From: Bacteroidia bacterium
Lineage (GTDB): Bacteria; Bacteroidota; Bacteroidia; Bacteroidales; Marinilabiliaceae
NCBI GenBank assembly: GCA_030526155.1
Contig: JAUNDI010000009.1
Location: 1 to 64,000, forward strand
Direction: 5' to 3'
DNA: 64,000 bases
In this document: positions 1-8,716 of the stretch, piece by piece
How the letters are laid out: each line of letters begins with the position of its first letter
Numbering within the stretch: the first letter of the stretch is position 1
Program-made: the position numbers and the translations under genes
Notes under the pieces: model-generated
The model's input: the letters and a program-made list of their open reading frames with translations, nothing else
Databases searched by the model: none
Told to the model about the DNA's origin: nothing

Positions 1-35
1 AGGGTGTAGATAGAGTGCTCTATGGGTGCAGATAG
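1..35 (+). repeat. 11-nt phased tandem array, cut by window edge
   Basis: Three consecutive 11-nt units occupy 3-13, 14-24 and 25-35; the middle one is AGTGCTCTATG. The same unit type forms a five-unit array at 39763-39817. The array probably begins before the window, and the gene upstream of it is not visible. It lies about 55 nt before a strong terminator hairpin, so it may sit in a 3' untranslated region. Confidence 0.6.
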
Positions 36-89
36 ACGGTGATAAAACGAAAATAGAGTTATAGCTAAGGATAGAATAGGATGAAATAT

Positions 90-120
90 AAAAGGGCTCC
101 TCGTCACGAGGAGCCCTTTT
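90..120. terminator. Rho-independent terminator (bidirectional)
   Basis: A perfect 14-bp stem (AAAAGGGCTCCTCG at 90-103 against 107-120) closes on a 3-nt TCA loop. The left arm starts with AAAA and the right arm ends with TTTT, so it can stop transcription in both directions. It probably ends the transcript of a gene lying before the window. Confidence 0.9.
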
Positions 121-284
121 CGTATATATGCGGAACAAAATCTAGCATATAAACTTAAAATGGAGTATAATTTTTACGGGATTGTGTGGTTTGTTTTGTT
201 GTTTACGATACAAAGATACTATGCAAGATTGATATAGATAGTAGAATGTGAGTTTTGGCGGCTTGGGATGGCTAAAGGGTGTAT

Positions 285-350
285 TTAGGGGTTAAAATAG
301 GGTTTTAGGGGTGAATTTTGAGACTTTCTTTTCTTCTTAGGGGTGAAATT
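285..350 (+). promoter_or_regulatory. Three direct repeats, candidate LytTR operator
   Basis: Near-identical 14-bp direct repeats of the form TTAGGGGTKAAWWT start at 285, 305 and 337. Start-to-start spacings are 20 and 32 bp, close to two and three helical turns, so all three would lie on one face of the DNA. A weaker copy may start at 273. LytTR domains are known to bind pairs of direct repeats upstream of their targets, so autoregulation of the gene at 398 is a plausible inference. Confidence 0.5.
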
Positions 351-385
351 CGGACTATTTGGTGCGTATATAATTCAAAAAAGAG

Positions 386-393
386 TATATTTG
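386..393 (+). promoter_or_regulatory. Bacteroidota -7 promoter element for the LytTR-znu operon
   Basis: TATATTTG matches TAnnTTTG exactly and ends 4 nt before the ATG at 398. Transcription would start at or within a few bases of the start codon, giving a leaderless or nearly leaderless mRNA. A TTTG at 358-361 is the best -33 candidate, but its 24-bp spacer is longer than the usual 19-21. Confidence 0.55.
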
Positions 394-397
394 CAAC

Positions 398-1261
398 ATG
401 GATTTAGATATGCAGACGCCTAAATATTTGTTGCGAAAGGAGAATATCACCAAGCTTATTCTTCTTACGGCGGCATTTGCGCTTGTCTTCATAAACGTAT
501 TTCAGCCATTTAACTCGAGATCTTGGATAAGAGAGATGAGTGACGTCAAGTATTTCTTGTTGTCGTCAATGCTTGTTATTATAGGAATGGCTGTAGTTGC
601 GATTAGCCGAGTTATTATGTATAAGAGCTACGGCAAGAAGAAGAAACCGTTATCGATGGTCGTATATGTGATGTGGACCATTCTTGAGGTTTTTGCGATG
701 GCATTTACGTTTACGGGGATAGAGATATTGTTTTTTGCTGACTCGCGTGATATATTTGAGCTATTAAAGATTTCTCTTAAGAATACAAGTTGGGTATTGT
801 TGTTGCCATATGCCATATTATGGTTGTATTTTTCGTGGGATGACAAGAATGAGCGTTTGAAGAAGGTTTATGAAGCTGGTCGTAGTTTGATAAATCACGA
901 TTCATATTTGCCTAGTATGGTCAATTTTTACGACAAGAATGGCGATGTAAAGTTCTCCGTAAAGGCTCAAGATTTGGTATATGTGAGGGGAGCAGATAAC
1001 TATTTCAGTGTAAATTATCTTGATGGCAAGCGATTGTCGCAATGTATGATAAGGGGCTCTCTATCTAGTGTGACGAATAGTTTGAAGTCGTACGGCATAA
1101 TACGTTGTCATAGGTCGTACCTTGTAAATGCGCAGCGTATAAAGTTGCTTGAGAAGAAATCTGATGGATTTCAAGTAAGGTTAGATACGCCTCAAGAGGT
1201 ATATATTCCGATTTCCAAGACCTATGTAGAGGAGGTCACAAGTTATTTTACCAACAAATGA
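398..1261 (+). CDS. Membrane-anchored LytTR-family transcriptional regulator
   Basis: This 287-residue protein has four hydrophobic segments (about 17-37, 51-74, 84-112 and 128-146) followed by a LytTR DNA-binding domain at about 183-285, with the typical motif around NYFSVNY and a later RCHRSYLVN. There is no receiver domain, so it is not a classical response regulator but a one-component membrane sensor-regulator. The start is placed by the -7 element directly upstream. Its stop overlaps the znuA start (ATGA), so it is translationally coupled to the zinc importer. The signal sensed is unknown; control of the zinc operon is inferred from position. Confidence 0.85.
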   Translation: MDLDMQTPKYLLRKENITKLILLTAAFALVFINVFQPFNSRSWIREMSDVKYFLLSSMLVIIGMAVVAISRVIMYKSYGKKKKPLSMVVYVMWTILEVFAMAFTFTGIEILFFADSRDIFELLKISLKNTSWVLLLPYAILWLYFSWDDKNERLKKVYEAGRSLINHDSYLPSMVNFYDKNGDVKFSVKAQDLVYVRGADNYFSVNYLDGKRLSQCMIRGSLSSVTNSLKSYGIIRCHRSYLVNAQRIKLLEKKSDGFQVRLDTPQEVYIPISKTYVEEVTSYFTNK

Positions 1262-2121
1262 TAAAACATTTATTGATAGTATTCTCTTTGTGTTGGCTTT
1301 TGATATCGTGTGCCAATGACATGAAGAGTAATAAGCCTATTGTTACAGTATCCTTGCCCGTTCAGGAGTATTTTGTGAGAGCGATTTCAGATACACTAGT
1401 AGATGTCAATGTGATGATACCTGTGACTGCGGGTCACTCTACGTATACTCCGTTACCATCGCAGTTGAAAGCCTTGAGTAGTTCGAGTTTGTATTTAGCC
1501 ATTGGTACGTTGGATTTTGAGGAGGCTTGGAAAGATAGACTTACTTCGGTACAACCTAGTTTAGTTTGGGCTAGATTGGATGGAGGTGTAGAGCCATGCT
1601 ATGGCGTGCATTGCCATCATGATGGGTGTAGCCATTCGCATTCCCATGCCGAGAGTAAGACGATGGACCCACATTATTGGGTATCGCCAAAGCAAGCGAA
1701 GGTAATGGTGGACAATATAGCTAGGGAGATATCTAGTCATTGTGGTGTAGCAGACACATTGATGTCGGCACGTGTAGAGAGATTGAAGGCTACGATAGAT
1801 AGTATGGACCAGCGATTGGAGCAGAGTAGTGCGAAAGCCTTTATGATATATCACCCGGCATTGACCTATTTAGCAAGGGATTATGGTATGGTACAACTTA
1901 CCATAGAGCAAGAGGGGAAATCAATCTCTCCTAGAGAGTATGCAGAGCAGATAGAGAAGGCTAGAGAGTTGGGTGTGAAGGTAGTATTCTGTCAGAAAGG
2001 CTACGATACAGAGCGTGTTAAAGGCGCAGTAGACGATTTAGGGGCGAGAGTTGTAGAGATACAACCTGAGTCGGCCGATTATCTATTGCAGATGGAGATA
2101 ATTATAGAAGCTCTCAAATAA
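1258..2121 (+). CDS. znuA: Zinc ABC transporter substrate-binding lipoprotein
   Basis: A cluster A-I metal-binding protein that captures Zn(II) outside the inner membrane and hands it to ZnuB. A lipoprotein signal ends in LLISC (Cys18). Candidate ligands are His60 (GHSTYTP), His139 (DPHYW) and a His near 199 (YHP). A loop at about 114-130 is rich in His and also holds three Cys residues; such loops mark zinc rather than manganese carriers. Length (287 residues) is normal. It overlaps the LytTR gene by 4 nt and precedes znuC by 10 nt. Confidence 0.9.
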   Translation: MIKHLLIVFSLCWLLISCANDMKSNKPIVTVSLPVQEYFVRAISDTLVDVNVMIPVTAGHSTYTPLPSQLKALSSSSLYLAIGTLDFEEAWKDRLTSVQPSLVWARLDGGVEPCYGVHCHHDGCSHSHSHAESKTMDPHYWVSPKQAKVMVDNIAREISSHCGVADTLMSARVERLKATIDSMDQRLEQSSAKAFMIYHPALTYLARDYGMVQLTIEQEGKSISPREYAEQIEKARELGVKVVFCQKGYDTERVKGAVDDLGARVVEIQPESADYLLQMEIIIEALK

Positions 2122-2131
2122 GACGACTATT

Positions 2132-2821
2132 ATGGAGAATCGAGAGCCGATATTGCAGATTGTGGATGTAACAGCGGGGTATGACCATAAGGTGGTACTC
2201 TCAGATGCTAGTATTTCGGTTTATCCAGATAGTTTTATAGCATTAGTTGGTCCGAACGGAGGCGGGAAGACCACGATGATACGCTTGATGTTGAAACAGT
2301 TGGCCCCAATGCGAGGCAGTGTGAAGATAGCAGACAATATTAACATTGGATATTTGCCACAGATAAACGACGCTGATTTAGAGTTTCCCATATCGGTATT
2401 AGACGTTGTGCTATCGGGGACGAAATGTACATTTAGGCATTCTAAGGAAGAGATATCCTATGCGCATGAGTTGTTGAGATTTGTGCAATTAGACGAGTTG
2501 TCGGACAGACAGATAGGACAATTGTCCGGTGGGCAGCGACAGAGAGCCTTTTTGTGTAGGGCATTGATGTGCAAGCCACAGCTGTTGATATTAGATGAGC
2601 CATCCACATATATGGACAAAGATTCATCGAGCAATATGTATGAGTTGCTCAGTGACTTGCATAAGAGTATGGCCATTGTATTGGTTTCCCATGATATAGA
2701 CTCTATGTCGCACAGGGCACATACGATAATAAGAGTAGACAGGACTACGCACTTGGTATCTAATCATTATTCTACGGTAGTTCCCTATACCCCCATTGTA
2801 AAACGCAAAACGACCAATTAG
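2132..2821 (+). CDS. znuC: Zinc ABC transporter ATP-binding protein
   Basis: The cytoplasmic ATPase that drives zinc import through ZnuB. Walker A is GPNGGGKTT (residues 40-48), followed by the Q-loop region GYLPQ, the signature LSGGQRQR, Walker B LLILDEPS and the switch histidine in VSHD. At 229 residues it has the standard length without a long C-terminal regulatory domain. It lies 10 nt after znuA and 2 nt before znuB. Confidence 0.92.
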   Translation: MENREPILQIVDVTAGYDHKVVLSDASISVYPDSFIALVGPNGGGKTTMIRLMLKQLAPMRGSVKIADNINIGYLPQINDADLEFPISVLDVVLSGTKCTFRHSKEEISYAHELLRFVQLDELSDRQIGQLSGGQRQRAFLCRALMCKPQLLILDEPSTYMDKDSSSNMYELLSDLHKSMAIVLVSHDIDSMSHRAHTIIRVDRTTHLVSNHYSTVVPYTPIVKRKTTN

Positions 2822-2823
2822 AC

Positions 2824-3609
2824 ATGTTGCAATTTGGATTTATGCAAAATGCCCTATTGGGGGTAGTCTTGATATCTATAATAGCCGGTATTATAGGTAC
2901 GGTAATAGTGGTACGAAGGAAAGTCTTTGTGGCTGGAGGAATTACCCATGCAAGTTTTGGTGGTATAGGTATAGCCTATTATTTAGGTATTAATCCATTG
3001 ATAGGAGCCTTTTTGTTTGCTGTTACTACGGCGCTCTCTATAGATATGCTAGAGAAGAAGTCGAAGATAAGACCAGACAGTGCCATAGCCATGTTGTGGT
3101 CGCTTGGTATGGCCATAGGATTGATATTTATGTTTTTGTCGCCCGGCTACTCAGCCAACCTTATGGGCTTTATGTTTGGGGATATATTGTCCATATCTAC
3201 GAGTGACTTGATAGGGTCGGCCTGCATAGCGGGAGCACTAAGCTTGCTCGTAATTTTTTATTATAGACCACTTCTATATGTATCCTTTTCGCCAGACTTT
3301 GCACGGCTATCTGGATTAAGAGTTGGCCTTATTGAAAGTGTGATATCCATCTTTACGGCATTAGGTATAGTAGTAGCGATAAAAGCCGTCGGTATAGTAT
3401 TAGTATTAAGCCTCTTTACTATACCACAAGCCATATCTGGGATATTTACCCATAATATGAAGAACATATTTATATTCTCCATATTGGTAGCTATGGCGGC
3501 AGGGTTGGTAGGCTTGATGGCCTCGTATTATATAGATTTACCAGCCGGAGCGGTAATAACTGCCACATTAGCGTTGGTGATGGTAGGGATAAAGATTGTA
3601 CGTCGATAA
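2824..3609 (+). CDS. znuB: Zinc ABC transporter permease
   Basis: A 261-residue polytopic membrane protein of the ABC-3 family that forms the zinc channel with ZnuC and ZnuA. Many hydrophobic segments span the whole length, and the N-terminal GVVLISIIAGIIGTVIVVRR and the following GGITHASFGGIGIAYYLG are typical of the family. It is tightly packed behind znuC. An inverted repeat straddles its stop codon. Confidence 0.92.
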   Translation: MLQFGFMQNALLGVVLISIIAGIIGTVIVVRRKVFVAGGITHASFGGIGIAYYLGINPLIGAFLFAVTTALSIDMLEKKSKIRPDSAIAMLWSLGMAIGLIFMFLSPGYSANLMGFMFGDILSISTSDLIGSACIAGALSLLVIFYYRPLLYVSFSPDFARLSGLRVGLIESVISIFTALGIVVAIKAVGIVLVLSLFTIPQAISGIFTHNMKNIFIFSILVAMAAGLVGLMASYYIDLPAGAVITATLALVMVGIKIVRR

Positions 3610-3635
3610 CATAATCGGTATAGTAGACGTACAAT
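3595..3635. promoter_or_regulatory. Inverted repeat across the znuB stop codon
   Basis: ATTGTACGTC at 3595-3604 is the exact reverse complement of 3626-3635, with a 21-nt spacer holding the znuB stop codon. No T-run follows, so it is a weak terminator candidate. It could instead be an mRNA-stabilising hairpin that separates expression of the importer genes from the lipoprotein gene. Confidence 0.45.
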
Positions 3636-3656
3636 TACGCTATAAATATTAAAGCT

Positions 3657-4235
3657 ATGCGACGCTGTTGTTATTATCTGATAACTATTATGGTTGTGCT
3701 ATACTTGACCACATCTTGTCAGCTTTCAGACAGGATGGCCATAGTAGGCGATTACTATACAGAATATAAAGACGAGCATGTAGAGTTTTCTGATATGGAA
3801 TGCTCGGTAGAGTTGCGGACAAAAGAGGAATTTAGGTTATGGTCTGTGACGAATATCACCCATATGCTATTGACATTTCATTTTGTTGAGCCATTTGTAT
3901 TTCCTTCGATGACATTAGAGTATGAAGTAGAGGCAGAAGGAGAGTGGCAGATAGATGGAGATACATTGAGTATCTCGTTGGCTCAGGAACTTTCCAATAT
4001 TGAGTATAAGTATTTGTGTTCGAATGCGACTACCCCTACACAAGAGAGCATGGTAAGGAATATTAAGGGGATGCTATTAAAAGACTTTGAAGAGGCGAAG
4101 AGCAATCCAGAGAAGTCGGCCTTCATTCTAAGGCATTGTAATTCTAAAGCTAGAATAATATCCAATACAGATAGAGAGATGACGATAGCCCCGTTATCGG
4201 CACCAAATACACTTATAGTAAAGCGAAAAGAGTAA
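3657..4235 (+). CDS. Putative lipoprotein of unknown function
   Basis: A 192-residue protein with a signal peptide ending in LTTSC (Cys21), predicted to be lipid-anchored in the periplasm or on the surface. The rest looks like a small beta-rich domain (alternating hydrophobic strands such as GEWQIDGDTLSISL), loosely reminiscent of lipocalin-like lipoproteins of Bacteroidota. I do not recognise a named family. It follows znuB by 47 nt and its stop overlaps the start of the M16 peptidase by one base, so these two are coupled. Confidence 0.7.
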   Translation: MRRCCYYLITIMVVLYLTTSCQLSDRMAIVGDYYTEYKDEHVEFSDMECSVELRTKEEFRLWSVTNITHMLLTFHFVEPFVFPSMTLEYEVEAEGEWQIDGDTLSISLAQELSNIEYKYLCSNATTPTQESMVRNIKGMLLKDFEEAKSNPEKSAFILRHCNSKARIISNTDREMTIAPLSAPNTLIVKRKE

Positions 4236-5485
4236 TGATAGACTTTGATAAATATACCCTCTCCAACGGACTACAGGTAGTGGTGAATAGAGATATTGAC
4301 ACACCACTTGTGACATTAAATGTGATGTATAAGGTAGGCTCGAAAGATGAGGAGCCGGGGAAGACAGGGTTAGCCCATTTGTTAGAACATTGTATGTTTA
4401 CGGGGACTGAGAAGTACCCTGATTATGATGAATTTGTGCAGTCGCTTTATGGAGAGAATAATGCCTTTACGACGACAGATGTCACCAATTATTATATTAC
4501 GTTACCAGCAGAGAATATAGAAGAGGCATTTGCCATTGAGTCGGACAGGATGAGCAATTTAGCCCTTTTTGAGGAGGGATTTATAGCGCAGCGATCTGTA
4601 GTTATGGAGGAGATGAAACAGACTTCTCTCAATAGACCATATGGAGACTATTACCATCTGTTGAGAAGTTTGATTTATAAGAAACACCATTATCAGTGGC
4701 CGACTATAGGTGCGGATATAGAGCATATAGCCAATGCTACTAGAGAAGATTTGTTGGATTTTTACCATAGGTACTATACTCCAGATAATGCGGTAGTGGT
4801 TGTATCTGGTAATGTTGATAGTGAAAAGATCTTTGAGTTGGCTGATAGGTATTTTGGGGGGATAACGACGAAGCGACAGAAGAGGGATATTCCGGTAGAG
4901 CCAAAACAAGAGCAGAGAAGAGAGCTGCATGTAGAGAGAGAGGTGCCATCGTCAAAGATATGTTTAGCCTATAATATAGGCAATATGACTAGTAGGGACT
5001 TCTATATATCGGACCTATTGACAGATATATTAGCAGATGGGGCCTCGGCGTTATTGCCAGTTACACTTGTTAGAGCTAAGCGTCTATGTGTGGAGGCCAA
5101 TGCCAGTGTGATGGATACCATGGACCCAGGCTTTATAATGTTCACTGCTACAGCTAATGAGGAGGAGAATATGGGGAAAGAGGATTTATTGGGAGATATT
5201 GAGAGAGAGATGAGAGAGATAGTATTGTCATTACCTGAGAGGTTGACCGATTATGATTTTGAGAAAGCCAAGAATAGGGCGATAGTATCAAAGACATTTC
5301 AGCAGTTAAGGACACAAGACAAAGCCACATCGTTGGCATTAGCTACGTTGTTAGGCGATACTAATTTAGTGAATACCGACTATGAGCAATTTGCTTCGGT
5401 AACGGCAGAAGAGATAGCCGATTTTATCAAGAAGACTATAGTGCCAGATAACGAATGCGTGTTATACTATCATAAAAAAGTGTGA
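4235..5485 (+). CDS. M16 family zinc metallopeptidase
   Basis: A 416-residue single-unit insulinase-like peptidase. The inverted zinc motif HxxEH is at His48, Glu51, His52 (HLLEH), and the downstream Glu125/Glu126 in VVMEEM supplies the third ligand. The second half (about 200-400) is the M16_C domain. There is no signal peptide, so it is probably cytoplasmic unless exported by an unseen route. It overlaps the lipoprotein gene by one base. A zinc enzyme at the end of a zinc-import operon is consistent but not proof of shared regulation. Confidence 0.88.
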   Translation: MIDFDKYTLSNGLQVVVNRDIDTPLVTLNVMYKVGSKDEEPGKTGLAHLLEHCMFTGTEKYPDYDEFVQSLYGENNAFTTTDVTNYYITLPAENIEEAFAIESDRMSNLALFEEGFIAQRSVVMEEMKQTSLNRPYGDYYHLLRSLIYKKHHYQWPTIGADIEHIANATREDLLDFYHRYYTPDNAVVVVSGNVDSEKIFELADRYFGGITTKRQKRDIPVEPKQEQRRELHVEREVPSSKICLAYNIGNMTSRDFYISDLLTDILADGASALLPVTLVRAKRLCVEANASVMDTMDPGFIMFTATANEEENMGKEDLLGDIEREMREIVLSLPERLTDYDFEKAKNRAIVSKTFQQLRTQDKATSLALATLLGDTNLVNTDYEQFASVTAEEIADFIKKTIVPDNECVLYYHKKV

Positions 5486-5503
5486 GATTGCTACAAAAAT
5501 AGC

Positions 5504-5511
5504 TATCTTTG
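5504..5511 (+). promoter_or_regulatory. -7 promoter element for the pro-his operon
   Basis: TATCTTTG matches TAnnTTTG and ends 8 nt before the proC ATG at 5520, giving a very short leader. No convincing -33 element is seen at the normal distance. Confidence 0.5.
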
Positions 5512-5519
5512 CGCTTAAT

Positions 5520-6314
5520 ATGAAAGCACAGCACATCACAGTAATTGGCGGTGGTAATATGGGAGGAGCCATTGCCAAAGGCATTGTAGCATCAAAATTA
5601 TTAGATGCAAAGAGTATAATAGTTACCCGAAGAACTGCGTCGGCATTAGCTGATTGGCAGGCGAAAGGGTATGAAGTCACCACGGATAACAAATCGGCAG
5701 TAAAAGATGCGGATATTATAGTATTCGCAGTAAAGCCATATTTGATTATGGATGTTATTGCTGAGGTAAAGGAGAGTATAAATCCGAAGGCATTGTGTAT
5801 CTCTGTGGCGACGGGTGTGTCATTATCACAATTAGAGAGTGCTTTACCGCAAGGCATGGCCATAGTACGAGCTATGCCGAATACGGCAGCTGAGGTAGGT
5901 GAGTCGGTCACCGCCTTATGTCCGTTGAATGTAACAGACGACCAGCTAGCCGATGCTCAAGAGATTTTTGGGAAGATGGGCTTAGCCATTGTGATAGAAG
6001 AGTCGAAGATGCCAGCCATTACGGCATTAGCCTCTTGTGGTATAGCCCATGCGTTACGATTTATACGAGCTATGATGGAGGCTGGCATTGAGATGGGATT
6101 GACCAGCAAGCAATCGGCAGAGATAGCGGCACAGACAGCTAAAGGTGCAGCTCAACTAATACTTACAAATGGTTCGCATCCTGAGGTAGAGGTAGACAAA
6201 GTATGTACTCCCGCAGGGGTAACTATTACAGGAATCAATGCGATGGAACATGCAGGCTTTACGTCGGCAGTCATTAAAGGTATTATGGGCTCATTTAATA
6301 AGATTAAGAGTTAA
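5520..6314 (+). CDS. proC: Pyrroline-5-carboxylate reductase
   Basis: Catalyses the last step of proline synthesis, reducing 1-pyrroline-5-carboxylate to proline with NAD(P)H. The N-terminal dinucleotide-binding motif is GGGNMGGAIA (about residues 7-16) and the C-terminal dimerisation domain contains the conserved TPAGVT...GINAMEH region. At 264 residues it is full length. It is first in a run with proB and proA, 26 nt upstream of proB, with its own promoter element. Confidence 0.95.
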   Translation: MKAQHITVIGGGNMGGAIAKGIVASKLLDAKSIIVTRRTASALADWQAKGYEVTTDNKSAVKDADIIVFAVKPYLIMDVIAEVKESINPKALCISVATGVSLSQLESALPQGMAIVRAMPNTAAEVGESVTALCPLNVTDDQLADAQEIFGKMGLAIVIEESKMPAITALASCGIAHALRFIRAMMEAGIEMGLTSKQSAEIAAQTAKGAAQLILTNGSHPEVEVDKVCTPAGVTITGINAMEHAGFTSAVIKGIMGSFNKIKS

Positions 6315-6340
6315 TCTCTTATTAGCTGTGTAGATAAATC

Positions 6341-7432
6341 ATGGATATAACTATAAAGATAGGTTCGAACGTTCTCACGAATACAGACGGCACCTTGCAT
6401 GTAGAGCGCATGAAGTCGCTTGCTATGCAGATAGCCAAGTTACATGAGGCGGGGAATAGGATAATACTTGTTTCTTCAGGTGCTATGGCAGCTGGAAGGA
6501 GCATGTTGAGGAATTATGAGCAGATGGACGCTGTGAGTCAGCGTCAGTTGTTATCGAGTGTAGGTCAGGTTAAGCTAATAGATACATGGAAGCAGATATT
6601 TGATGTACACAAGATAAGCATTGGTCAGCTTTTGGTAACCAAGAATGACTTTGGTTCGCGAGAGCACTATTTGAACATGAAGAACTGTGTCAATTCGTTA
6701 TGGGAGAATAGGGTATTACCAATAGTTAATGAGAACGACACGGTATCGGTAACGGCATTGATGTTTACTGATAACGATGAGTTGTCGGGATTGATGGCCA
6801 GTATGATGGATTGTCAGAAGCTATTTATATTGAGTAATATAAACGGCATATATAACGGTAATCCGCAAGACCCAGAAGCCAAGATAATAACAGAGATACA
6901 GTCGGGCAAGAGTGTAGCAGAGTATGTACAGACCACCAAATCGTCATTTGGACGAGGCGGCATGGTAACCAAGTGCCGTACAGCGGAGAAGACAGCCGGC
7001 TATGGTATTCATGTATATATAGCCAATGGTACGGCCGAGAATGTAATAACACGCTTAGCCGAGGAGGATCCAGAGTTTACGCGTACCCACTTCCAGCCAG
7101 GAGTACATAGTCCGGCCATCAAGAAATGGATAGCCTATTCAGAAGGCTTTACGAAAGCCAATGTTGTTATCAACGAGGGAGCTGTTAAGGCATTGAATGA
7201 CCATAGCAAGGCAGCCAGTCTGTTGGTAGCAGGCGTTGTGACCTTTGAAGGTGGAGAGTTTATGAAAGGTGACCTTCTCACGATCGTTGATGAGAGAGGC
7301 AATAAGATAGGAGTAGGTAAGTCGAATTATGACAGAGACAAGGCACAGAAAGCCATTGAGGCGGTAAGAGACCTTGGGCTTAAGGGCGGCATTAAGCCAT
7401 TGATACATTATGACTATCTATGTATGTTTTAG
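6341..7432 (+). CDS. proB: Glutamate 5-kinase with PUA domain
   Basis: Phosphorylates glutamate to glutamyl-5-phosphate, the first committed step of proline synthesis and its usual feedback control point. The amino-acid-kinase fold starts with IKIGSNVLTNTDG, has NENDTVS and TDNDELSG in the catalytic region, and is followed by a C-terminal PUA domain (about 270-355). At 363 residues it matches the E. coli type. It lies between proC and proA. Confidence 0.95.
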   Translation: MDITIKIGSNVLTNTDGTLHVERMKSLAMQIAKLHEAGNRIILVSSGAMAAGRSMLRNYEQMDAVSQRQLLSSVGQVKLIDTWKQIFDVHKISIGQLLVTKNDFGSREHYLNMKNCVNSLWENRVLPIVNENDTVSVTALMFTDNDELSGLMASMMDCQKLFILSNINGIYNGNPQDPEAKIITEIQSGKSVAEYVQTTKSSFGRGGMVTKCRTAEKTAGYGIHVYIANGTAENVITRLAEEDPEFTRTHFQPGVHSPAIKKWIAYSEGFTKANVVINEGAVKALNDHSKAASLLVAGVVTFEGGEFMKGDLLTIVDERGNKIGVGKSNYDRDKAQKAIEAVRDLGLKGGIKPLIHYDYLCMF

Positions 7433-7458
7433 TTAGAATCATTCAATAACGTATATTT

Positions 7459-8709
7459 ATGACACAGACACTTGCACAGTTGAAAGCCGTTAAGGAGGCT
7501 TCGAGGTATATGGTAAATATTGGCAATAGAGAGTCGGCTAAGATATTATTAGCATTAGCAGACGCTTTGGAGGCCAATATAGACATTATACTAGAGGCCA
7601 ATGCGAAAGATTTGAGTAGGATGGATGAGGAGAATCCCAACTACGACAGATTGAAATTGACGACAGAGCGCATAAAAGATATAGCTAGTGACACGCGAAA
7701 CGTAGCGAAATTGACATATTATCCAGGAAGGAAGATGGAGTCGAGAGTGCTTCCTAATGGGTTAGAGTTGCGAAAGGTGAGAGTGCCACTTGGCGTTGTG
7801 GGAGTAATATATGAGGCTCGACCTAATGTTACTGTAGATGTAGCGTCATTATGTTTACGTTCGGGGAATGCTGTAGTGTTAAAAGGCAGTAAAGATGCTC
7901 ATGATAGCAATGTCACCCTTGTGAAGATAATGCATGAGGTATTAGGAGGTTTGGGTATACCTACAGATATTATTCAACTATTAGATCCGTCGCACGATGC
8001 GGCAGATGAGTTGATGGCAGCTGTAGACTATGTAGATGTGCTTATACCAAGAGGTTCACAAAGGTTGATAAAAGCTGTACGAGACCAAGCCAAGGTGCCA
8101 GTAATAGAGACTGGAGCCGGTGTGGTGCATACCTATTTTGATGTAGATGGAGATTTGGAGATAGCTACAAAGGTAGTAGATAATGCCAAGACTAGGAGAG
8201 TGAGTGTGTGCAACGCCTTAGATTGTTTGGTAATACATAAAGATAGACTAGGTGACCTACCTAAGCTAGCCAAGGTATTAGGAGAGAAAGGGGTGGAGAT
8301 ATATGCAGATGAGAGAGCATATGAGGCATTAAAGGCGAGCTATCCATCAGAGTTGTTGAAAGAGGCACAAGAGACAGATTTTGGTAGAGAGTTTCTCTCT
8401 ATGAAGATGGCTGTGAAGACAGTTGATGATTTAGAAGGCGCGTTAGACCATATATATAGATATAGTTTGAAGCATTCGGAGGCTATTGTGACCGATAATG
8501 AAGAGACGGCGGCAAGATTTCAGAATGAGGTAGACGCCGCATGTGTATATGTCAATGCACCTACGTCGTTCACAGACGGAGGTCAGTTTGGTCTTGGTGC
8601 TGAGATAGGCATATCGACACAGAAGCTACATGCAAGAGGTCCGATGGCCCTCAAAGAGCTTACTAGCTACAAGTGGCTTATTAGAGGAAATGGACAGATA
8701 AGAAAATAG
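7459..8709 (+). CDS. proA: Glutamate-5-semialdehyde dehydrogenase (gamma-glutamyl phosphate reductase)
   Basis: Reduces glutamyl-5-phosphate to glutamate-5-semialdehyde with NADPH. The 416-residue aldehyde-dehydrogenase fold carries GVVGVIYEARPNV, LIPRGSQ, and RRVSVCNALD with the catalytic Cys. It completes the proline set with proC and proB and is followed by hisH after only 7 nt, so proline and histidine genes appear to share one transcript. Confidence 0.95.
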   Translation: MTQTLAQLKAVKEASRYMVNIGNRESAKILLALADALEANIDIILEANAKDLSRMDEENPNYDRLKLTTERIKDIASDTRNVAKLTYYPGRKMESRVLPNGLELRKVRVPLGVVGVIYEARPNVTVDVASLCLRSGNAVVLKGSKDAHDSNVTLVKIMHEVLGGLGIPTDIIQLLDPSHDAADELMAAVDYVDVLIPRGSQRLIKAVRDQAKVPVIETGAGVVHTYFDVDGDLEIATKVVDNAKTRRVSVCNALDCLVIHKDRLGDLPKLAKVLGEKGVEIYADERAYEALKASYPSELLKEAQETDFGREFLSMKMAVKTVDDLEGALDHIYRYSLKHSEAIVTDNEETAARFQNEVDAACVYVNAPTSFTDGGQFGLGAEIGISTQKLHARGPMALKELTSYKWLIRGNGQIRK

Positions 8710-8716
8710 AGGAGAT

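Larger units (their letters stand above)
36..397. other. Gene-free region upstream of the LytTR operon
   Basis: No credible coding region is seen. The stretch holds a strong bidirectional terminator (90-120), an AT-rich segment, three TTAGGGGT direct repeats (285-350) and a -7 promoter element (386-393) just before the LytTR start codon. The part from about 125 to 270 shows nothing I recognise. Confidence 0.6.

Noticed and set aside
398..1261. Classical two-component response regulator
   Set aside because: There is no receiver domain; the N-terminal half is four membrane segments, and no histidine kinase is adjacent.
1561..1854. His- and Met-rich minus-strand frame inside znuA
   Set aside because: It is entirely antisense to the conserved znuA gene and its composition reflects that gene's His-rich loop.
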